Under the pieces are notes generated by a model. That model searched no databases. It had not been told where the DNA came from and saw only the letters and a list, made by a program, of their open reading frames with translations. Shown piece after piece: positions 13,668 to 16,409 of a stretch of DNA of 16,409 nucleotides (the stretch's first letter is position 1; the number at the start of each line of letters is the position of its first letter). The DNA is taken from positions 1 to 16,409 of the forward strand of contig JBGQFW010000092.1 in assembly GCA_041497115.1 (NCBI GenBank), given 5' to 3'. Source of the DNA: AR5 sp041497115. Lineage in GTDB: Bacteria; Methylomirabilota; Methylomirabilia; Rokubacteriales; CSP1-6. Position numbers and translations under genes: made by a program.

Positions 13668-14827
13668 TCGGCGTCCGGTCCCTTGTCGTGGTGCACGGCC
13701 CCGCCGCGCGCGAAGCGGCCGGGGTCGAACAGCGACAGGTCGAGCGAGGGCCGGCCGTCCAGCAGCCACTCGGCGACGTAGCGGCCGGTGGCGGGGGAGT
13801 GCTGGAAGCCGTGGCCGCCGAAGCCGGCGGCGACGAAGAGACCCTCCACGCCGGGCGCCCAGCCGATGATGGCGTGATCGTCGGGCGTCAGCGGGCGGAG
13901 GCCCGCCCAGCCGCCGGCGATGCGCGCTTTCTCGACGATCGGGAGGCGGTGCAGCGCCTTCTCCACCGTCTCGTCGATGCGCGCGCGGTCCACCGGCACC
14001 GTGAAGTCCTCGCCGATGTCCTCGACGTCGCCCGGCGAGAGCAGGAGCTGCTCCATCTCCTTGCGGAAGTAGAAGCCGCTGGCGCGGTCGGTGGTCAGCG
14101 GCACCGGCCCCGGGATCTCCGGGAAGGGCTCGGTGAAGAAGATGTGGCGCCGCCGCGGCTGCACCGGCAGGCTCACGCCGGCCAGCCGGCCCACCGCGCC
14201 CGCCGCCGGGCCGGCCGCGTTGATCACGAGCGGCGCCGACACCGGGCCGTCGGTCGTGACGACGCCCGCCGCGCGCCCGCCCGCGAGCGTGATCGCGGTG
14301 ACGCCGACGCCCTCGGCGATCCGCGCGCCCAGCTCGCGTGCCCGGCGCGCGTAGCCGTTGGTCACCTCGGCGGGGCCGGCCATGCCGTCGGTCGGCCCCC
14401 ACACCGCGGCGAGCAGATCGTCCACGCGCAGCGCGGGCACGATCGCCCTCGCCTCGGCCGGCGTGATCTCGCGCACGTCCACCCCGAGCCGGCGCTGCAG
14501 CGCCATGCGCTCGCGGAAGCCGGCGAGGTCGGCGGCATCGGAGACGAGGAACAGGTAGCCGATCCGCCGATAGCCGATGTCCACGCCGAACTCCTCGGCG
14601 AACCGGTCGAAGACGGCGATGGACTCCAGCGAGAAGCGGATCTCGGTCTCGGTGGGGAACTGCGAGCGGATGCCGCCCGCCGCCTTGCTGGTGGTCCCGC
14701 TCCCGACCGTCCCGCCCTCGACGACGAGGACGTCGCGCTGACCGCGGCGCGCGAGCTGGTAGGCGATGCTGCAGCCGACGACACCGCCGCCGATGATGAC
14801 CACGCTCGCCGTGCGGGGCAGGGCCAT
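13664..14827 (-). CDS. FAD-dependent oxidoreductase, DAO family
   Basis: A 387-residue flavoprotein of the D-amino acid oxidase/sarcosine oxidase group. The dinucleotide fold VVIIGGGVVGCSIAYQLARR (residues 9-28) with GGGVVG is followed by VVEGGTVGSGTTSKAAGGIR-type sequence, in which GSGTTSKAAGG (43-53) is the FAD contact loop. The C-terminus has AGFGGHGFQHSPATGR, the second flavin-binding region and usual end of the family. Members oxidise the C-N bond of amino acids, N-methyl compounds or related amines, passing electrons to O2 or a quinone; the substrate here is not identifiable. It begins the FAD-enolase-TRAP run and overlaps the enolase gene by 4 bp. No Shine-Dalgarno is visible, but a promoter-like element lies just upstream. 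Confidence 0.9.
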   Translation of the reverse strand: MALPRTASVVIIGGGVVGCSIAYQLARRGQRDVLVVEGGTVGSGTTSKAAGGIRSQFPTETEIRFSLESIAVFDRFAEEFGVDIGYRRIGYLFLVSDAADLAGFRERMALQRRLGVDVREITPAEARAIVPALRVDDLLAAVWGPTDGMAGPAEVTNGYARRARELGARIAEGVGVTAITLAGGRAAGVVTTDGPVSAPLVINAAGPAAGAVGRLAGVSLPVQPRRRHIFFTEPFPEIPGPVPLTTDRASGFYFRKEMEQLLLSPGDVEDIGEDFTVPVDRARIDETVEKALHRLPIVEKARIAGGWAGLRPLTPDDHAIIGWAPGVEGLFVAAGFGGHGFQHSPATGRYVAEWLLDGRPSLDLSLFDPGRFARGGAVHHDKGPDAE

Positions 14828-14836
14828 GGGATAGAG

Positions 14837-14842
14837 AAGATA
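14837..14842 (-). promoter_or_regulatory. Candidate extended -10 element for the FAD oxidoreductase operon
   Basis: On the minus strand TATCTT, preceded by TGC, ends 9 nt before the ATG at 14827. There is no ribosome binding site in the 9-nt gap, so a leaderless message is suggested. No clear -35 element is seen. Confidence 0.4.
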
Positions 14843-14883
14843 GCACGAGCACGCGGCCTCGCCGTCGCGCCCGGACGCTGCCG

Positions 14884-15765
14884 CTACACGAGCGAGAGTA
14901 CGGCGTCGGCGAAGCGGTCGGGCGCCTCCTGCGGGAGGTTGTGACCGACGCCCGGAATCACCCGGCGCTCGTAGCGGCCCTTGAAGAACCGCGCGTGGCC
15001 CTCCGACAGCGCGGCCGGCGACACGCCGTTGTCGCCGCCGTGCAGCACGACCGTCGGCACGGTGATGGGCGGGCGCGCGGCCAGCCGTTGCTCGATGTCC
15101 TCCACCGCGGGGTCGCCGGGCACCAGGCCGAAGCGGTGCCGGTAGGAATGGATCACCACCTTGACGAAGTCCGGGTTGTCGAAGGCGGCGGCGGTGCGCG
15201 CGTAGGTCGCCTCGTCGAACCGCCAGCTCGGCGACCACTGCCGCCACAGGAGCCGCCCGAGCTCGTAGCGGTGCGCCTCGAGGCCCGCGCGGCCCCGCTC
15301 GCTGTGGAAGTAGTACTGGTACCAGAGGCCGTGCTCGCGCTCCGGCGGCTCGGGTCTCAGCGCGCGCGCGAGGTCCTGGATGTTGTAGCCGGTGCCCGAG
15401 ACGAGCCCGTGCGCCCGCTCCGGCCACAGCGCGGCGACGATACAGGCCGCGCGCCCGCCCCAGTCGTAGCCGGCGAGCACGGCGCTCGGCACACTCAGCG
15501 CGTCCAGGAAGGCCAGGAGATCGTCGCCGAGGACGGCCTGCTGTCCCGACCGCGGCGTCGCGGGCGAGAGGAAGCGCGTCGGCCCGTACCCGCGCAGGTA
15601 GGGCACGAGCACGCGGCATCCGGCCGCCGCCAGCCGGGGCGCGACCTCGGCGTAGGCATGGACGTCGTAGGGAAAGCCGTGCAGGAGCACGACGGGGCGG
15701 CCGCCCGGCGCGCCGCTCTCCTCGTAGGCGACCTCGAGCCGCCCCGCCTCGACGTGCTTCAGCAC
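14884..15765 (-). CDS. Alpha/beta hydrolase with Asp nucleophile (epoxide-hydrolase/dehalogenase-like)
   Basis: This 293-residue enzyme has the alpha/beta-hydrolase fold. The oxyanion motif HGFP (residues 29-32) and the nucleophile elbow GYDWGG with D101 are those of epoxide hydrolases and haloalkane or haloacetate dehalogenases, which use Asp rather than Ser. The acid is probably D245 (GGDNG) and the base H275 (GVGHNL). RGYGPTR (58-64) is shared with this group, and aromatic LWYQYYF (147-153) in the cap could supply the residues that polarise an epoxide or bind a halide. No signal peptide is visible. The start is GTG at 15765. Its stop is 56 bp before the FAD oxidoreductase, which seems to have its own promoter, so it may or may not be in the same operon. 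Confidence 0.88.
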   Translation of the reverse strand: MLKHVEAGRLEVAYEESGAPGGRPVVLLHGFPYDVHAYAEVAPRLAAAGCRVLVPYLRGYGPTRFLSPATPRSGQQAVLGDDLLAFLDALSVPSAVLAGYDWGGRAACIVAALWPERAHGLVSGTGYNIQDLARALRPEPPEREHGLWYQYYFHSERGRAGLEAHRYELGRLLWRQWSPSWRFDEATYARTAAAFDNPDFVKVVIHSYRHRFGLVPGDPAVEDIEQRLAARPPITVPTVVLHGGDNGVSPAALSEGHARFFKGRYERRVIPGVGHNLPQEAPDRFADAVLSLV

Positions 15766-15772
15766 GGTTGTC

Positions 15773-15778
15773 CTTGTA
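15773..15778 (-). promoter_or_regulatory. Candidate extended -10 element for the alpha/beta hydrolase (leaderless)
   Basis: On the minus strand TACAAG, preceded by TGG, ends 7 nt before the GTG at 15765, placing the start of transcription at or next to the initiation codon. No Shine-Dalgarno is visible. The element lies in the 19-bp gap after the 63-residue ORF. Confidence 0.35.
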
Positions 15779-15784
15779 CCACGA

Positions 15785-15976
15785 TCACGCGGCGGCGCGT
15801 ACCGTCGTGAGCCCGCCCAGCAGCCGGTTGCCGAGCCGCACGAGCGCGTGACCGAGGATCACGCGCAGCGGCGACCGGGGGGCCTCGGCGCAGAGGGCCG
15901 CGATCTGGGCCGCGGCGCGCATCTCCCGCAGCCGTTCGCCGGCGATCTCCTGCATGCAGTATTCGTTCATGTCCAT
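15785..15976 (-). CDS. Small protein of unknown function (63 residues)
   Basis: A 63-residue basic, mostly helical protein. The N-terminal half, MNEYCMQEIAGERLREMRAA, has the look of short bacterial proteins of the pattern 'NEY...IAxERxxELRxxA' that I have seen in high-GC genomes without assigned function. The second half (PLRVILGHALVRLGNRLLGG) could form an amphipathic helix. AGGAG on the minus strand lies 8 nt before the ATG at 15976, and the start falls inside the end of the previous gene, so translation is probably coupled. No catalytic motif, metal-binding pair or full membrane helix is evident. The protein family and role are not known to me. Confidence 0.6.
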   Translation of the reverse strand: MDMNEYCMQEIAGERLREMRAAAQIAALCAEAPRSPLRVILGHALVRLGNRLLGGLTTVRAAA

Positions 15977-16341
15977 GACAGCGACTCCTGCGCGGCCCGC
16001 GGCGCGCGCGGCGCCCGCGCGGCCGCGGCCGGCGGCGACTGCCGGCGCAGCCGCACCTCGTACGCCACGCGCCCGAACACCTCGTCCACCGTCGCCAGCA
16101 CGCTCGCGACGACCGCCGGCTGCTCGACCGGCACGGCGATCTCGATCTGCCAGCGCCGCCGGCGCCACCGCACCACCGGCGCCACGAGGGCGCCGAGCCG
16201 CGCGTGCAGCGCGTCCGTCAGCACGATCTGCCGCGCCACGTCCGCCACCGTCCGCTCCTGCCGCCGCTCGAGCATCACGAGCAGCCCGCCCACCACCACG
16301 AACGGCATCCCCGCCACCACCAATCCCACCACCGTCTCCAT
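15967..16341 (-). CDS. Small single-pass membrane protein of unknown function (124 residues)
   Basis: This 124-residue protein begins with one hydrophobic helix (about residues 3-23, VVGLVVAGMPFVVVGGLLVML), which is probably a membrane anchor. A basic, helical linker rich in arginine follows, then RWQIEIAVPVEQPAVVASVL and VDEVFGRVAYEVRLRRQ, which look like alternating strands and helices. The tail is Ala/Pro/Arg-rich and probably disordered. GGGAGG on the minus strand lies 7 nt before the ATG at 16341. The gene overlaps the start of the 63-residue ORF by 10 bp, so the pair is likely co-expressed. I recognise no family. The upstream 68 bp to the window end holds no convincing promoter. Confidence 0.6.
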   Translation of the reverse strand: METVVGLVVAGMPFVVVGGLLVMLERRQERTVADVARQIVLTDALHARLGALVAPVVRWRRRRWQIEIAVPVEQPAVVASVLATVDEVFGRVAYEVRLRRQSPPAAAARAPRAPRAAQESLSWT

Positions 16342-16409
16342 GTCCGCGCCTCCCTCTCTTCTCTCGCTTTCTACGACCCCGCAAGGCCGTGTTCGTGAAA
16401 CCCCTCCGC

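Noticed and set aside
12738..14944. Overlapping long plus-strand frames opposite the enolase and FAD genes
   Set aside because: There are no conserved motifs, and the coupled minus-strand genes carry complete active sites.

Overview
The window is 16.4 kb of very GC-rich, densely coding bacterial chromosome. It holds 18 protein genes, one micro-ORF and one small inverted-repeat element. No gap exceeds 150 bp, and I see no rRNA, tRNA or CRISPR array. The mix of a TAXI-type TRAP transporter, an orphan LivK-type binding protein, an LLM-class flavin oxidoreductase and a polyphosphate cluster at this GC resembles soil and subsurface lineages such as Candidatus Rokubacteria (Methylomirabilota). That placement is inference from gene style only.

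Region A (1-3842, + strand) is a polyphosphate block. It contains the 3' end of a ROK kinase resembling polyphosphate glucokinase, a short Ppx/GppA phosphatase, polyphosphate kinase 1, and a four-helix membrane protein resembling hydroxylaminobenzene mutase. The last three are packed with coupled or overlapping junctions. A 147-bp IS630-MITE-like element (3842-3988) ends this block. It sits exactly between two convergent stop codons.

Region B (3988-4671, - strand) is a response regulator with no DNA-binding domain. It is divergent from Region C (4783-7075, + strand), across a 111-bp gap with a promoter candidate for each side. Region C begins with a 25-codon ORF that reads like the extreme C-terminus of a MalG-type sugar ABC permease but has its own promoter and ribosome binding site. 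A cupin, a thioredoxin-type arsenate reductase (arsC), an AqpS-like aquaporin and a metallo-beta-lactamase-fold hydrolase follow. ArsC plus the aquaporin would form a minimal arsenate-reduction and arsenite-release pair.

Region C converges with Region D (7072-15765, - strand) at a shared CTAG. In transcription order Region D encodes an Asp-nucleophile alpha/beta hydrolase, a DAO-family FAD oxidoreductase, a muconate-cycloisomerase-type enolase-superfamily enzyme, a TAXI binding protein, a fused TRAP permease, an orphan ABC-type amino-acid-like binding protein, an LLM-class flavin oxidoreductase and a PilZ protein. It looks like an uptake-and-catabolism operon for an unidentified small organic acid or amine. 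Region E (15785-16341, - strand) holds two small overlapping genes of unknown function.

Genes inside operons often have clear Shine-Dalgarno sites. Several genes that head a transcript lack one and instead show a -10-like hexamer 7-9 nt before the start codon, which suggests leaderless transcripts.
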